DNA of 64,000 nt from Parabacteroides gordonii MS-1 = DSM 23371 (lineage in GTDB: Bacteria; Bacteroidota; Bacteroidia; Bacteroidales; Tannerellaceae). The translations under genes were made by a program, and so were the position numbers. The stretch is taken from positions 1 through 64,000 of the forward strand of contig NZ_KQ033921.1 of assembly GCF_000969825.1 (NCBI RefSeq). The letters run 5' to 3'. How positions within the stretch are numbered: the first letter of the stretch is position 1; every line of letters begins with the position of its first letter. Of the stretch, positions 27,408 to 37,648 are shown piece by piece. Under the pieces are notes generated by a model. The model was not told where the DNA came from and made no database searches. It saw only the letters and a list, made by a program, of their open reading frames with translations.

Positions 27408-27448
27408 AAAAAGGAAAGAAACAGTAAAAACGAGTTTCTTTCCTTTTT
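27408..27448. terminator. Bidirectional terminator metF / GH106
   Basis: AAAAAGGAAAGAAAC and GTTTCTTTCCTTTTT form a perfect 15-bp stem between the convergent genes. Confidence 0.88.
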
Positions 27449-27473
27449 AATTAACTAAGTAACATCTAAACAA

Positions 27474-30400
27474 CTAGAACTTTATTATTTCAAGTTTCAC
27501 TGGCCCGATCAGTCCCGTTTTCTGTAAAGGAGAATCAGGTTGATAATCGTTTATTCCAGCCCATGTTTCCCGTTGTTCTTTCGGCAAGTTCTTATCACCT
27601 ATCATACGGTTGACCCAAGTATTGACCACATCAATACGAAGTGTATTCTTTCCCTGTTTCAACGCAGAAGATATATCCACACTATACGGCATTGTCCATG
27701 CTCCACCCACATATTGTTCGTTAATCCATACTTTTGCCAATTTGTTAACTTCGCCAAGATCCAGATAAACTTTTTCGCCTTTGGATAAAGGACGGTCAAA
27801 ATTGAAAGTAGTCGTATAAAGCATATTCCCGGAGAAATATTTGATACTGTCATTGGCTGACTTTGATAAATCCTGAAGTTCTTCCAGACGTATCGGAGCC
27901 GGATTCGATAATTTGCCATTGAATGTGATATTCCATCCACCTTTCAGTTCAGAGAATGTTACAGGATCAGGGAAATTCTTTGTTCCGGGAGTTGGGTTAC
28001 CCTTCTCACGGAATACTATAAAACCGCTTTCATATCCATGTAATGTAACTGGCACAGTCGTACCTGTTGCATCTGAAGTAAACTCGGTCAGATCACGTAT
28101 ATTTCCTGTTATAGGATCAAATAATTCAGGACGCAAACCTTTTACCCGGAACTTAAGAGCAGCCTTTTGTGTAGACTCACTTTGATTGGAGATAAAATAG
28201 ATTTCCGTATTATCCATTTTACGATGTCCGAAAAGGAAAGGTACACCTGCAGGTATTTTACAGTCCTCTGTACATCCGATCTTTGAGAAAACCTCTTCCA
28301 ATCCTACTCCGTTAAAGAGCATACCTTTTCCTACTTTTGCCGAAGTGGAATTTTTACCGTCAACATCTTTCCACAACTCCATAGCCATCGCCTTTACCTG
28401 CTCATCTGCCTGAGGTTGATTCTGAAGACTGGGTGAATGCGTCGGAGGCGTACCTAAAACAATTGCTCCATCCATAACCAATTGTTTGATTTTATTCAGG
28501 ACTTCCGGACGCATCGTATTTATACGGGGCAAAACCAATACACGATAAGCCGTTCCATGCGGTAATGTAATCAAACCGTCTTTCACTTGTGCATCACGCA
28601 GCAAAACTTCCGCATTGATATAATCGAACTGATACCCAACGGGCAGAGCCGGATCCTGAATACCTGTCATCTTAGGAACATCTTCACCTATAAAATAAGC
28701 GACATCCGCTATATTAAGCCCTTGTCGAAGCATGTAATTACAACGCTTGACATAATCGATAAATAGATCAATGTGAGAATACCAAGTGTTTGTCCGATAA
28801 AATTCAGTACCAAACCACGCATTTGTCCCCGGATATCGATCTGAATCCGGTTGCTGAATAAATACATGCAATAAGGTATTATTTATTCCTTCCGAAAAAT
28901 ATTTATCAGTACGTTGTTTTGCATCAGCGGGTACACGCGAGAAAGCGGGGCCACCACTGGTATTTGATTCGGCAGAGACCAAGTTCTTGCCATAAATATG
29001 TGCACAAGATGAAGCGGCACGATTCTCAATATTTCCCAGATTATTCTCCCAGGAAGGAACCACATTAGGTAACCAATACTCACCTCCTACTTCATCAGAT
29101 TGTCCGCCATACATCAGAAACTCCGCAGGAAATCCCCAATGTCCATAGTTTTCAAGCCAGGTTCTCAGACCGTGCTGATGGGAAAGTTCCCTGAAACCTC
29201 CAACATATTCATAAGCAATCTTATCAGCTACCAGACGTCTCATATCCCATAAAAACTTATCTGATTGGGACTGGCTACCAACTACCTGACCAAAGTAAGC
29301 CGGTATGAACGGCAGTGCATCATACCCGTAACGTTCTTTAAAACTTTTCAGGAAACCATCCGTAAAGTTCTGACCTCCGGACTCATAACTATCCTGCACT
29401 ACGACTTTAAAGGTCTTGCGGTCTTCAGCCGGAATACGTTTTAATATCTTCCCGATAAATGCATCAAAATGGCTGGCCACATGCTTTTTATTAATCTTAT
29501 CTACTTCCAGGCCTGTTCCATCCGGGCCGGCCGGATTGTTGGTGACTGTCGTCGAAGTCATTCCGGTTCTCGACACCGTCCACTCTCCTTCAGGCACCTC
29601 CCATGTCAATGTTCCGTCTGCTGTCATACAAGCAGAAATGTCCAAAACATCTTTCGGATCAATATTCAATGAGGTATCTGAAATCTCAGGCTGGTCACGC
29701 CACATATAATAATCCCACTGAGGAAGAGGATCCTGGAACATTTTAGCAAATGTTTTTGCAGCATAATTCTCGATCCGGGGAACAGAAGATAGTTCTACTT
29801 CCGCAATGCCTCCTTCCTGGTGGCTGTTCTTTACCAACAAACGAAACTCATTTGCAGTCGTTTCGTCAAGCGTCATAACAATCGGGGCAAATGGTTGGAA
29901 ACCGACGATAACGGCCAGATGATGCCAGTCAATAACAAAACTGGAAAGCGTACGATAAGTATTTCCTTTTTTTGCCTGTAATTCGATCGTTTCATTAATA
30001 TTCGAATGCGAAGGATAAATTGTCAGACTACGAGCAGTAAACTCTTTCCGGGTCTTTATATCGATACTATAATCTACATTCTGCGGAAGACGCACATCAG
30101 ATAAACGATCGCCGTCAAACATCTTTTCCACTTGTTTTAATGTCGGTGAAATAGATATCTGGGCATTAGATGAGTTCAAAACCATCTGCTTTGACGACGA
30201 CGATGGATAAGCGATCACTTTCACATCCTGAAAATCAGCTTTCGGTTTCTCCAGTTTAACAACCACTTTCTGTGGCCCTTTCACTGTCAGATCCGAATGT
30301 GTCAAATAACGCATCGACTCACTTGGTTTTATCCAGGGGCCGCCAGCCTGTGTCCATCCCGGAGAATTAAACAGACCTATTTCAATATTTAATTCTGCTG

Positions 30401-30713
30401 CCTTCTTCAAAGCCGTATGCAAAATATCCCACCACTCGTCACTCATCAGCCGGACATTTCGTCCGCCTTCATAAGGGTCAAAATAATTATGTCCGATAAA
30501 CGCCCGGTTAATGCCGACACGCTTCATTTCTTCCAGGTCTTTTATAACTCCTTCCTTGGATATATTGCCACACATCCAATACCAATACACACTTGTCTGG
30601 ACACTTTCAGGAGGAGAGAGAAACTCTGATTCCAGTTTTGAATTATTGACTTTAGATCCGGAACAGGACATAGCCAATAATGCAAAAACTATTATATTTA
30701 AATATCTTTTCAT
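27474..30713 (-). CDS. GH106-family alpha-L-rhamnosidase-like lipoprotein
   Basis: A 1079-aa protein with a lipoprotein signal (LLAMSC). The N-terminal part carries family signatures YWYWMCGNISKEGVIKDLEEMK and FNSPGWTQAGGPWI; the middle TIM-barrel region has VQDSYESGG, TWLENYGHWGFPAEF and SAESNTSGGPAF, which hold candidate catalytic glutamates. The C-terminal 150 residues form a jelly-roll sugar-binding module (KVYLDLGEVNKLAKVWINEQYVGG). It should cleave terminal rhamnose from plant glycans such as rhamnogalacturonan side chains (family knowledge). It is the last gene of the sigma/FecR-controlled operon. Confidence 0.88.
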   Translation of the reverse strand: MKRYLNIIVFALLAMSCSGSKVNNSKLESEFLSPPESVQTSVYWYWMCGNISKEGVIKDLEEMKRVGINRAFIGHNYFDPYEGGRNVRLMSDEWWDILHTALKKAAELNIEIGLFNSPGWTQAGGPWIKPSESMRYLTHSDLTVKGPQKVVVKLEKPKADFQDVKVIAYPSSSSKQMVLNSSNAQISISPTLKQVEKMFDGDRLSDVRLPQNVDYSIDIKTRKEFTARSLTIYPSHSNINETIELQAKKGNTYRTLSSFVIDWHHLAVIVGFQPFAPIVMTLDETTANEFRLLVKNSHQEGGIAEVELSSVPRIENYAAKTFAKMFQDPLPQWDYYMWRDQPEISDTSLNIDPKDVLDISACMTADGTLTWEVPEGEWTVSRTGMTSTTVTNNPAGPDGTGLEVDKINKKHVASHFDAFIGKILKRIPAEDRKTFKVVVQDSYESGGQNFTDGFLKSFKERYGYDALPFIPAYFGQVVGSQSQSDKFLWDMRRLVADKIAYEYVGGFRELSHQHGLRTWLENYGHWGFPAEFLMYGGQSDEVGGEYWLPNVVPSWENNLGNIENRAASSCAHIYGKNLVSAESNTSGGPAFSRVPADAKQRTDKYFSEGINNTLLHVFIQQPDSDRYPGTNAWFGTEFYRTNTWYSHIDLFIDYVKRCNYMLRQGLNIADVAYFIGEDVPKMTGIQDPALPVGYQFDYINAEVLLRDAQVKDGLITLPHGTAYRVLVLPRINTMRPEVLNKIKQLVMDGAIVLGTPPTHSPSLQNQPQADEQVKAMAMELWKDVDGKNSTSAKVGKGMLFNGVGLEEVFSKIGCTEDCKIPAGVPFLFGHRKMDNTEIYFISNQSESTQKAALKFRVKGLRPELFDPITGNIRDLTEFTSDATGTTVPVTLHGYESGFIVFREKGNPTPGTKNFPDPVTFSELKGGWNITFNGKLSNPAPIRLEELQDLSKSANDSIKYFSGNMLYTTTFNFDRPLSKGEKVYLDLGEVNKLAKVWINEQYVGGAWTMPYSVDISSALKQGKNTLRIDVVNTWVNRMIGDKNLPKEQRETWAGINDYQPDSPLQKTGLIGPVKLEIIKF

Positions 30714-30733
30714 GGTTCACTTTATTAATTAGC

Positions 30734-30772
30734 AAGCTCTTTATCAGGTGTCAGACACCTGATAAAGAGCTT
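30734..30772. promoter_or_regulatory. Near-perfect intercistronic hairpin between susD and GH106
   Basis: AAGCTCTTTATCAGGTGTC (30734-30752) and GACACCTGATAAAGAGCTT (30754-30772) form a 19-bp stem with one central base. No T-run follows on the minus strand, so it is more likely an mRNA stabiliser or processing site that raises susCD levels over the enzyme than a full terminator (inference). Confidence 0.6.
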
Positions 30773-30781
30773 TGATCTTAT

Positions 30782-32251
30782 TTAAAAATAAGGACTTAAG
30801 GCAGCTTCTGCAGCAGGCAAAGCATATAGCAATGGAATATTAGTATATGCTGCGGGAGAAACCGTATAACCTTGCGGGAAATAATAAGCCTGAGGATTCG
30901 CTTTCACACGTTGGCCATAAGCCTTCATCACAGACTCAGCATTACCACTGCGAACCAAATCCAGCCATCTTTTATTTTCAAAAGCCAGCTCCACACGTCT
31001 TTCTTTTAAAATAGCTTCACGAATTGCACTCTGTCCGGATGCCGTACAATCTACCAGGCCGGCACGTTGTCTCACCTGATTCAAATAATTCAATGCTTCA
31101 CCTGTCTTATTCTGTTCATTTGCCGCTTCAGCTAAAAACAACAGTGTTTCAGCATAACGATATACAGGCCAGTTATCATTGGTGTTACCAGATAAAGCAT
31201 GTGCATGGCAATATTTCTTAATATAAGGGTACGGCTCGGCATTAGCAATCAGCGTACCGACAGATGCATCCTTTCTTAAATCACCCGGTTCATAAGCTGC
31301 GATAATATCCGGTGTCGGAATATTATACCCTTCGACCGTACGAGCGGATTCCGCTATACCAGTAATCGCTGTAATTTCTTCTGCCGAGATAGGTTGAGGC
31401 AAGAATGTATAGAAAAAGAAGCTGGCATAACCTTCCGTTCCCTCCTTATATTGAATCTCAAATATAGATTCTTTATGATTCTTATTGGAGGTTTCATAAA
31501 CCTGATGATAATCCGACAAAAGCTCATATCCGGTCACTTCTTTCAATATCGCTTCAGCTTCCGACCATTTCTTCAAATTAATATACACATTTCCCAACAG
31601 CATTTTAGCAGCTCCCGATGTTGCACGTCCTCCTTCCTGACTTGCTTTATCTGGTAATAAATTTGCAGCTTGTTGAGCATCCGAAATAATCTGGTTATAA
31701 ACATCTTCCACTGAAGACAAAGGTAAAGATGTCTCTTCCAAAGTCTTTACCGGCGTCAGATGCAAAGGCACGCTACCAAAATACTGAACCAGGTCTAAGT
31801 AAGCAAAAGCCCGCAAGAAATAAGCCTGACCTTTAATATTATTTTTTGCACTTTCGTCGAACTCAATGCCATCGATCGGTTCCAATAAATGATTTACCCG
31901 GGAAATTACCGAATAGTTGGATGCCCATTTATTTAAAGGGACTCTATTATCTGCCTGTTCGATAAAATCCTTTATATATTCAGCCTGGGTCGTTCCACGG
32001 TCATTCGGATTAAACTTATAGGTCGTATTATCAGACCGTAACTCACCCATAGCCCATGCCCCTTCATTTCCGCTATACATCCCACGTAATGGAGCATAAG
32101 CACCATTAATCGCTTGCTCAAAGTCACTCTGACTTTTATAATAGATTGCAGAGCTTAGTGTCGTTTCCGACGGTATGTCCAGAAAATCATTCGTACAACT
32201 ACTTAGTAAGAAAGTAATTCCCAGAAACGTTATATACTTACATATTTTCAT
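30782..32251 (-). CDS. SusD/RagB-family lipoprotein (rhamnosidase PUL)
   Basis: A 489-aa protein from ATG 32251 (MKICKYITF). A frame begins 11 codons earlier at TTG, overlapping the susC stop, but the ATG gives a standard lipoprotein signal (FLLSSC). Typical RagB features follow: FLDIPSETTLSSAIYYKSQSDFEQAINGAY, GQAYFLRAFAYLDLVQYFG and the C-terminal ERRVELAFENKRWLDLVR. It binds the target glycan at the surface and caps the SusC pore encoded upstream. Confidence 0.93.
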   Translation of the reverse strand: MKICKYITFLGITFLLSSCTNDFLDIPSETTLSSAIYYKSQSDFEQAINGAYAPLRGMYSGNEGAWAMGELRSDNTTYKFNPNDRGTTQAEYIKDFIEQADNRVPLNKWASNYSVISRVNHLLEPIDGIEFDESAKNNIKGQAYFLRAFAYLDLVQYFGSVPLHLTPVKTLEETSLPLSSVEDVYNQIISDAQQAANLLPDKASQEGGRATSGAAKMLLGNVYINLKKWSEAEAILKEVTGYELLSDYHQVYETSNKNHKESIFEIQYKEGTEGYASFFFYTFLPQPISAEEITAITGIAESARTVEGYNIPTPDIIAAYEPGDLRKDASVGTLIANAEPYPYIKKYCHAHALSGNTNDNWPVYRYAETLLFLAEAANEQNKTGEALNYLNQVRQRAGLVDCTASGQSAIREAILKERRVELAFENKRWLDLVRSGNAESVMKAYGQRVKANPQAYYFPQGYTVSPAAYTNIPLLYALPAAEAALSPYF

Positions 32252-32280
32252 AACAAAAAGACTTATTCGTTTATAATTTA

Positions 32281-35200
32281 TCAATCGATCGTTAAGCTTA
32301 TACCCAATGTAAATGTACGGGGAACGGGATAAGTAGAGAAGTCAATACCTTGCAGCAAAGCACTTGGCGCATTTCCGTTTTGATCCACACCGGCTTCCGG
32401 GTTTCCGTAAGGATATTTTGTAAATGTATACAGGTTCTGGATACTGCCATATACTCTCAGATTACTTATACCTTTAATCCCCGCACAAGGTATATTATAG
32501 CCTAATGTCACATTGTTGATTGTTAAATGGCTACCATTGTATACACTTCTGGAATGGTTCAAACGGTCAGGTTCGGTCGATCCTGTTGTTTTACCATATT
32601 TCCCGGCTCCGGGATTTTCAGGAGAACGCCATCTGTCTTTAATATCTTTCAATACATTGAATACACCATCCAGATTCGCAATACCTTCTTCATTCGCCCA
32701 AACCTTATTACCATAAGTACCGGATGTCACGATAGATAAATCAAAATTCTTATAAGAGAAATTATTGGTGAAACCGAAAACAAATTTCGGGAACGGGTTT
32801 CCTATCTCCGTTTTATCACCATCGACATCCGACCATGTAATCTGGCCATCCCCATTGATATCCTTAAATTTAATCGTACCCACCTGCGAGTCTACCATCT
32901 TGGGTGAATTATCGAAATCATGCTGATCGACGTAAACACCTAACTGGATAGGCCCGTAGAACTGTCCGATCCGACCTCCTACTTTTGTAATTGTAGAAAC
33001 ACGTTCTGCATAAGCAACGATCTGATCGCTGTTTCCGGATAAAGACAATACTTTATTATCGCTGAATGCAATATTGAAATTCGTATTCCATTTAAATTCG
33101 CCTACGAGGTTTTTTGTATCCAGAGAAAATTCATGTCCCCAGAATTTTAATTCACCGACATTACCCGTAAAACTGGAGAATCCGGACTCCTGAGGAATAG
33201 GCAGATTGTAAAGCAATTCGGTTGTACGCTTGTTGTAATAATCGTATGTAAAATTAATACGGTTATTAAGGAAGCCGAAATCAACACCTAAATCCAATTG
33301 TTTAGTCGTTTCCCATCCCAGGTTATCATTACCCAGTTGGGTCACGGCCGTACCGCTGGAAGACGTTTCACCAAATACCGTATTAGCACTGCTTACGACA
33401 TTATAATGAGTATAGTTACCAATATTATTATTACCAACCAATCCGTAACTTCCACGAACCTTCAGGAAAGAAATCGGTTCGATCTTCTGCATAAACTCTT
33501 CTTCACTGGCGATCCATCCTAAAGAAACCGACGGGAAATTACCCCATTTTGTATTCTTACCGAAACGGGAAGAACCATCACGACGGATACTTGCATTCAG
33601 CAGATAACGTCCTTTATAATCATAGTTCAAACGAGCCAGATAAGAGATCATACTCCATTCCTGGATATCCATAGAGGGATTATTCTTTACAAGCGCCATA
33701 TTGATCGTCTGGATGCGGTCGTCCGGGAAATTGGAGCCGGATATTTCAGAATAATCACTACGATATTGCTGAACGGTATAACCACCTAAAATATCGAAGG
33801 AATGTTCACCGAGCTGTTTAGCATACGACACTGTATTTTCAGACAGCCACGACCAATAGCGGAATGTCTTGTCCGAAAGATAAGCATTGATCTTACTTGG
33901 GGCGGCAGCAAAAGCACGGCCTGCAGTAGACGGCTGGAAATAATGAGTATTGCTATTTCCCAAATCAACACTGATACTTGTTTTTAATTTCAAATCACTG
34001 ATCGGCTCATATTCCAGATAACCGTTGGTCAGCAAGCGATTCCACTGCGATCTGTTCGTTATGTCTTTTGCAGAACGTATCCAGTTCGGAGTTTCAAAAG
34101 AGGTTACACCCGGAGTCGTTACCATAACAGGTAATGAACCGTCTGCCTCTTTCCAGGAAAGAATAGGAGGAGTTAATCTGGCATTATCCAGCAATCCGCC
34201 ACCACTTCCGAAAAATCCATCAGCAGGAGGAGCATCGTCAAAGCTGAAACTCGGTGCGATATTAAACGCAATCTTAAATTTATCATTGAATTTATATTCA
34301 TTATTCGCACGGGCGGTAAACCGATTATAGGCCGAATTATTTACAACACCTTCCTGTCTGAAATAACCCAGAACGATCGAACTTGTAAAATCACCTTTGC
34401 TTGCATTGACAGAAACACTATAATCGCCAATCATGGCAGTGCGCAACATCGCATCATACCAATCGTAACCTTCGCCGTATTGCGACGGATTCTTAAAGGC
34501 ATCAGGAACTTCTATCCCCATATCTTCATAATGTTCTTTCCTGAACTGAGCCCATTCCGTACCATTCATCAGTTCCGGACGTCCATGTTTAGGAACCTGC
34601 TGAATACCCATGTAAGCGTTTGAACTTACTTTGGTTTCACCGGCCTTTGCACGTTTGGTTGTAATCAGAATAACACCGAAGGCAGCTCTCGACCCATACA
34701 GAGAAGTGGCGGCCGCATCCTTTAAGACCGTCATGCTCTCTATTTCATTCGGGTTAATGTTATTAATATCTCCGACGATAGGGAAACCATCGACTACATA
34801 AAGAGGAGTAGATGTAGTAGAAATAGAAGCGGCACCACGGATACGTACATTAACACCCTGTCCCGGTCGTCCCGAACCCTGGCTGATCTGAACACCAGTA
34901 ACCTGTCCTTGCATTTTCTGAGAGAACTGACCGACAGGCAGCTCGGAAAGATCATCCAATTTTACCGTTTCCATAGAGCCTGTTACACTTCGTTTATTCT
35001 GCGTACCATAGGCAACAACTACTACTTCGTCCAAAGTCTTCAGATCTTCTTTTAAAGTGATAGTGAAAGAACTCTTATTGCCAACCGGAGCTTCGTAGCT
35101 TGTATAACCGATATAAGAAACTTCCAGGATAGCATCATCGGATGTTTCCAAAGAGAACCGGCCTTCTACGTCGGTCACTGTACCGTTGGTGGTTCCTTTA

Positions 35201-35673
35201 ATCATCACATTAGCACCGATAATAGGAAGTCCGGTTGCATCGACAACTGTTCCTGTTATATTCTTTTTCCGTTGATCGATGCCTGGTAAATTCATCCTCA
35301 ATGTTTTCAGGCTCAACACAATTTGCTTGTCATTTACTTTGTAATCGATATCCGTTCCATCGAACAGCCTATGTAAAACAGATTCGACACTGTTTTCATT
35401 TACAGACACTGATACTTTACGATCTACATTGATCAATTTACTATTATATAAGAAATAGTAATCTGATTTCGCTTCTATCTCATTAAGCACTTCTTCCACT
35501 GTGGCATTGCGCATTTCCAAAGAGACACGGGCAGACTGGGAATAAAGTGTTTCCGCATGGGCTTGAAACAGAAAACCAGCTAACAAAATTGAAGTGATCC
35601 GCATACGCATGGGAATTTTTGGTAATAAGTCACAAGAAGACTTAAATTCTTTCGGAATTAATATTTTCTTCAT
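32281..35673 (-). CDS. SusC/RagA TonB-dependent transporter with STN signalling domain
   Basis: An 1130-aa protein. After a signal sequence around residues 25-40 there is an STN (secretin/TonB N-terminal) domain at about 46-122, a carboxypeptidase-D regulatory-like domain at about 139-210, DEVVVVAYG near 218, the plug (ESMTVLKDAAATSLYGSRA) and a barrel ending LGISLTID. The STN domain is the part that talks to a FecR anti-sigma factor, and fecR and an ECF sigma gene lie directly upstream. Together with susD it imports the glycan attacked by the GH106 enzyme. Confidence 0.95.
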   Translation of the reverse strand: MKKILIPKEFKSSCDLLPKIPMRMRITSILLAGFLFQAHAETLYSQSARVSLEMRNATVEEVLNEIEAKSDYYFLYNSKLINVDRKVSVSVNENSVESVLHRLFDGTDIDYKVNDKQIVLSLKTLRMNLPGIDQRKKNITGTVVDATGLPIIGANVMIKGTTNGTVTDVEGRFSLETSDDAILEVSYIGYTSYEAPVGNKSSFTITLKEDLKTLDEVVVVAYGTQNKRSVTGSMETVKLDDLSELPVGQFSQKMQGQVTGVQISQGSGRPGQGVNVRIRGAASISTTSTPLYVVDGFPIVGDINNINPNEIESMTVLKDAAATSLYGSRAAFGVILITTKRAKAGETKVSSNAYMGIQQVPKHGRPELMNGTEWAQFRKEHYEDMGIEVPDAFKNPSQYGEGYDWYDAMLRTAMIGDYSVSVNASKGDFTSSIVLGYFRQEGVVNNSAYNRFTARANNEYKFNDKFKIAFNIAPSFSFDDAPPADGFFGSGGGLLDNARLTPPILSWKEADGSLPVMVTTPGVTSFETPNWIRSAKDITNRSQWNRLLTNGYLEYEPISDLKLKTSISVDLGNSNTHYFQPSTAGRAFAAAPSKINAYLSDKTFRYWSWLSENTVSYAKQLGEHSFDILGGYTVQQYRSDYSEISGSNFPDDRIQTINMALVKNNPSMDIQEWSMISYLARLNYDYKGRYLLNASIRRDGSSRFGKNTKWGNFPSVSLGWIASEEEFMQKIEPISFLKVRGSYGLVGNNNIGNYTHYNVVSSANTVFGETSSSGTAVTQLGNDNLGWETTKQLDLGVDFGFLNNRINFTYDYYNKRTTELLYNLPIPQESGFSSFTGNVGELKFWGHEFSLDTKNLVGEFKWNTNFNIAFSDNKVLSLSGNSDQIVAYAERVSTITKVGGRIGQFYGPIQLGVYVDQHDFDNSPKMVDSQVGTIKFKDINGDGQITWSDVDGDKTEIGNPFPKFVFGFTNNFSYKNFDLSIVTSGTYGNKVWANEEGIANLDGVFNVLKDIKDRWRSPENPGAGKYGKTTGSTEPDRLNHSRSVYNGSHLTINNVTLGYNIPCAGIKGISNLRVYGSIQNLYTFTKYPYGNPEAGVDQNGNAPSALLQGIDFSTYPVPRTFTLGISLTID

Positions 35674-36063
35674 AAATTCACACTAGATTATGATTAGGTG
35701 TAAAAACTTAATTAAAAACGGACTTTGAAAGGTAGGATGTTCAAAGAACGTTTATCTCACAGGCGGGAAAACAGCTTCGTTTTCCCGTTCTTTTTGGGGC
35801 TATGTTTCTCCTTTTCTCATATACTTTTAAAGTTAACAATTAAACAATATTTATTTCCATATCTCAATATATAGACGAACTGCCCGGAAGAATACCCTAC
35901 GAAAAAAGTAATCTTTTTTTCAAAAAAATATATTTACTTTATTTTAAACTGCCCGAACAGCACAAGATTCCCCGAACAGGATATCCGATCTATAATAATC
36001 AAGACATCCCATCAATAAAAACTTCACACGAATAATTTACTGAATAAAGTAATTCCAGTTATT
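35674..36063. other. Gap between fecR and the STN-type susC
   Basis: 390 bp with no gene. It contains a hairpin CGGGAAAAC/GTTTTCCCG (35764-35787) followed on the plus strand by TTCTTTTT, oriented as a rightward terminator although no rightward gene precedes it. The rest is AT-rich and should hold the sigma-dependent promoter of susC; I cannot assign its boxes. Confidence 0.5.
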
Positions 36064-36990
36064 TTACTTTGGATAATAAGAATGAATAAGTACCTTTTTC
36101 TTCGAGAAGGCATAGTCACCCTGCTGCTCCGGTTCTATGATCTCACAACGGATCGGTGCACTCTTTTCCAGTAAAGAAAGTATTTCAGCCAGTGTCTCCG
36201 TAGTAAACGTTGCCGAATAAGAATATCCGAACACTTCTTTTCCCTGTAGTTGAATATCCACATTAAAATGACGGGAAAGTTGCTTGGCAACATCTTCCAT
36301 CGGTGTTCTGCGGAACATGATCCTACCGTCTTTCCAGGCTGTTTCCATTAATATATTAGCCTTTTGCAAGGTGATATTTTTTTCGTTTCTGGCAAATACA
36401 GCCTGCTCACCCGGTTTCAAATGCTTACTCAATTGCAAATCCTCCTGCTCGACACTGATTTGTCCTTTGGCTAAAGTAGCTGTTACATTCGGTTCTTTAT
36501 CATAAGCCTGTACATTAAACTCCGTTCCGTAAGCACTCACGGTTACGCCATCCGAGGTTTGTACATCAAAACGATGGGAAGCGTCCGATTCTACTTTAAA
36601 ATAAGCCTCTCCCGATAAGTAAACCTGACGTTTTCCAACAAACCGGTTGGGATATATTAGTTTAGAACCGGAATTTAGCCAAACCTCCGAACCGTCGGAC
36701 AAAACAACCTTTGAGACAACTCCATAAGCTGCTACCAGTTCCACTTGTTCGACCGGCAAAGATTTCCATTGTTCCAAATGATAATACAAGTAACCAGAAA
36801 GGATCAACAGCGGTAATAATAATATTGCAGCAAAAGTCCGTATGAACTGCCCCAGACGCACTTTCCAGCGATCGTTCCTGATACGCTTATGTAGTTCTGT
36901 CCAGTTCCGATCCACATTTATTTTTTTCTGTGCCATCAGTCTGTCAGAAAGTTCAAGGATAGATTTCATATCTGTATCATGCTCTTTCAT
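36064..36990 (-). CDS. FecR-family anti-sigma factor
   Basis: A 308-aa inner-membrane protein. A short cytoplasmic sigma-binding region precedes one transmembrane helix (about 48-68, FAAILLLPLLILSGYLYYHL). The periplasmic FecR domain follows (VVLSDGSEVWLNSGSKLIYP, VYLSGEAYFKVESD, FDVQTSDGVTVSAYGTEFNVQAY), then a C-terminal DUF4974-type domain (FRRTPMEDVAKQLSRHFNVDI). It transmits ligand state from the STN domain of SusC to the ECF sigma factor encoded 55 bp upstream. Confidence 0.94.
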   Translation of the reverse strand: MKEHDTDMKSILELSDRLMAQKKINVDRNWTELHKRIRNDRWKVRLGQFIRTFAAILLLPLLILSGYLYYHLEQWKSLPVEQVELVAAYGVVSKVVLSDGSEVWLNSGSKLIYPNRFVGKRQVYLSGEAYFKVESDASHRFDVQTSDGVTVSAYGTEFNVQAYDKEPNVTATLAKGQISVEQEDLQLSKHLKPGEQAVFARNEKNITLQKANILMETAWKDGRIMFRRTPMEDVAKQLSRHFNVDIQLQGKEVFGYSYSATFTTETLAEILSLLEKSAPIRCEIIEPEQQGDYAFSKKKVLIHSYYPK

Positions 36991-37045
36991 AACTATCTTC
37001 TATTTTTACTATATAGACGAACAACCTACCCATATACCCTATGCC

Positions 37046-37618
37046 TCAATAAAGAAATCCGATAAAAAAAGGCAAATAATCCTTCAGCTCCACCCGAAGA
37101 TGCTTCAAAGCCTTGGTCATATAAGACTCAACCGTTTTTACCGAAATATTTTTCTCTTCGGCTATCTCCGTATATGTTTTCCCGTCAAAACGATTACTCC
37201 GAAAGGTGGAAGATATCTGCTCCGGCAATTTATCTAAAGCCTGGTTAAGAAGGTATTCCAGTTCCACAGTCGTATACAGATCGGAAGTATCCTCTTCCGG
37301 CTCTTCCATGAACTTCTCTTCCCAACGCTTCTCGACAGCCTGTTTCCGCAACCAATCCAGACAACTGTTCCTCACGGTAGTCAATAAAAAGTTACGGGCT
37401 GAAACATGTATATCCAGACTCTTCCTATTCTTCCATATCCGAAAAAAGGTATCCTGCACAATATCTTCACAGGTTGCTTTATCTTCTACATACCGGTAAG
37501 CAAACACACATAAAGGAGAGAAAAAATCGTAGAATAATAGCCGGAAAGCTTCCTCGTCATCTGAAAAGGAAATTCGCCGGAACAATTCATCCGTTCTATC
37601 TGCTTTTATTGCACCCAT
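37046..37618 (-). CDS. ECF RNA polymerase sigma factor
   Basis: A 190-aa sigma-70 family protein with region 2 (FRLLFYDFFSPLCVFAYRYV, CEDIVQDTFFRIWKN) and region 4 (LPEQISSTFRSNRFDGKTYTEIAEEKNISVKTVESYMTKALKHLR). It belongs to the Bacteroidetes SusC/FecR-linked ECF group of about 190 aa. It should direct transcription of the downstream susC-susD-GH106 operon when FecR releases it. The metallophosphatase gene upstream ends 31 bp above its start and may share its transcript. Confidence 0.94.
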   Translation of the reverse strand: MGAIKADRTDELFRRISFSDDEEAFRLLFYDFFSPLCVFAYRYVEDKATCEDIVQDTFFRIWKNRKSLDIHVSARNFLLTTVRNSCLDWLRKQAVEKRWEEKFMEEPEEDTSDLYTTVELEYLLNQALDKLPEQISSTFRSNRFDGKTYTEIAEEKNISVKTVESYMTKALKHLRVELKDYLPFFIGFLY

Positions 37619-37648
37619 CTTCGTGTAAGTATCATTTATTTATATTCC

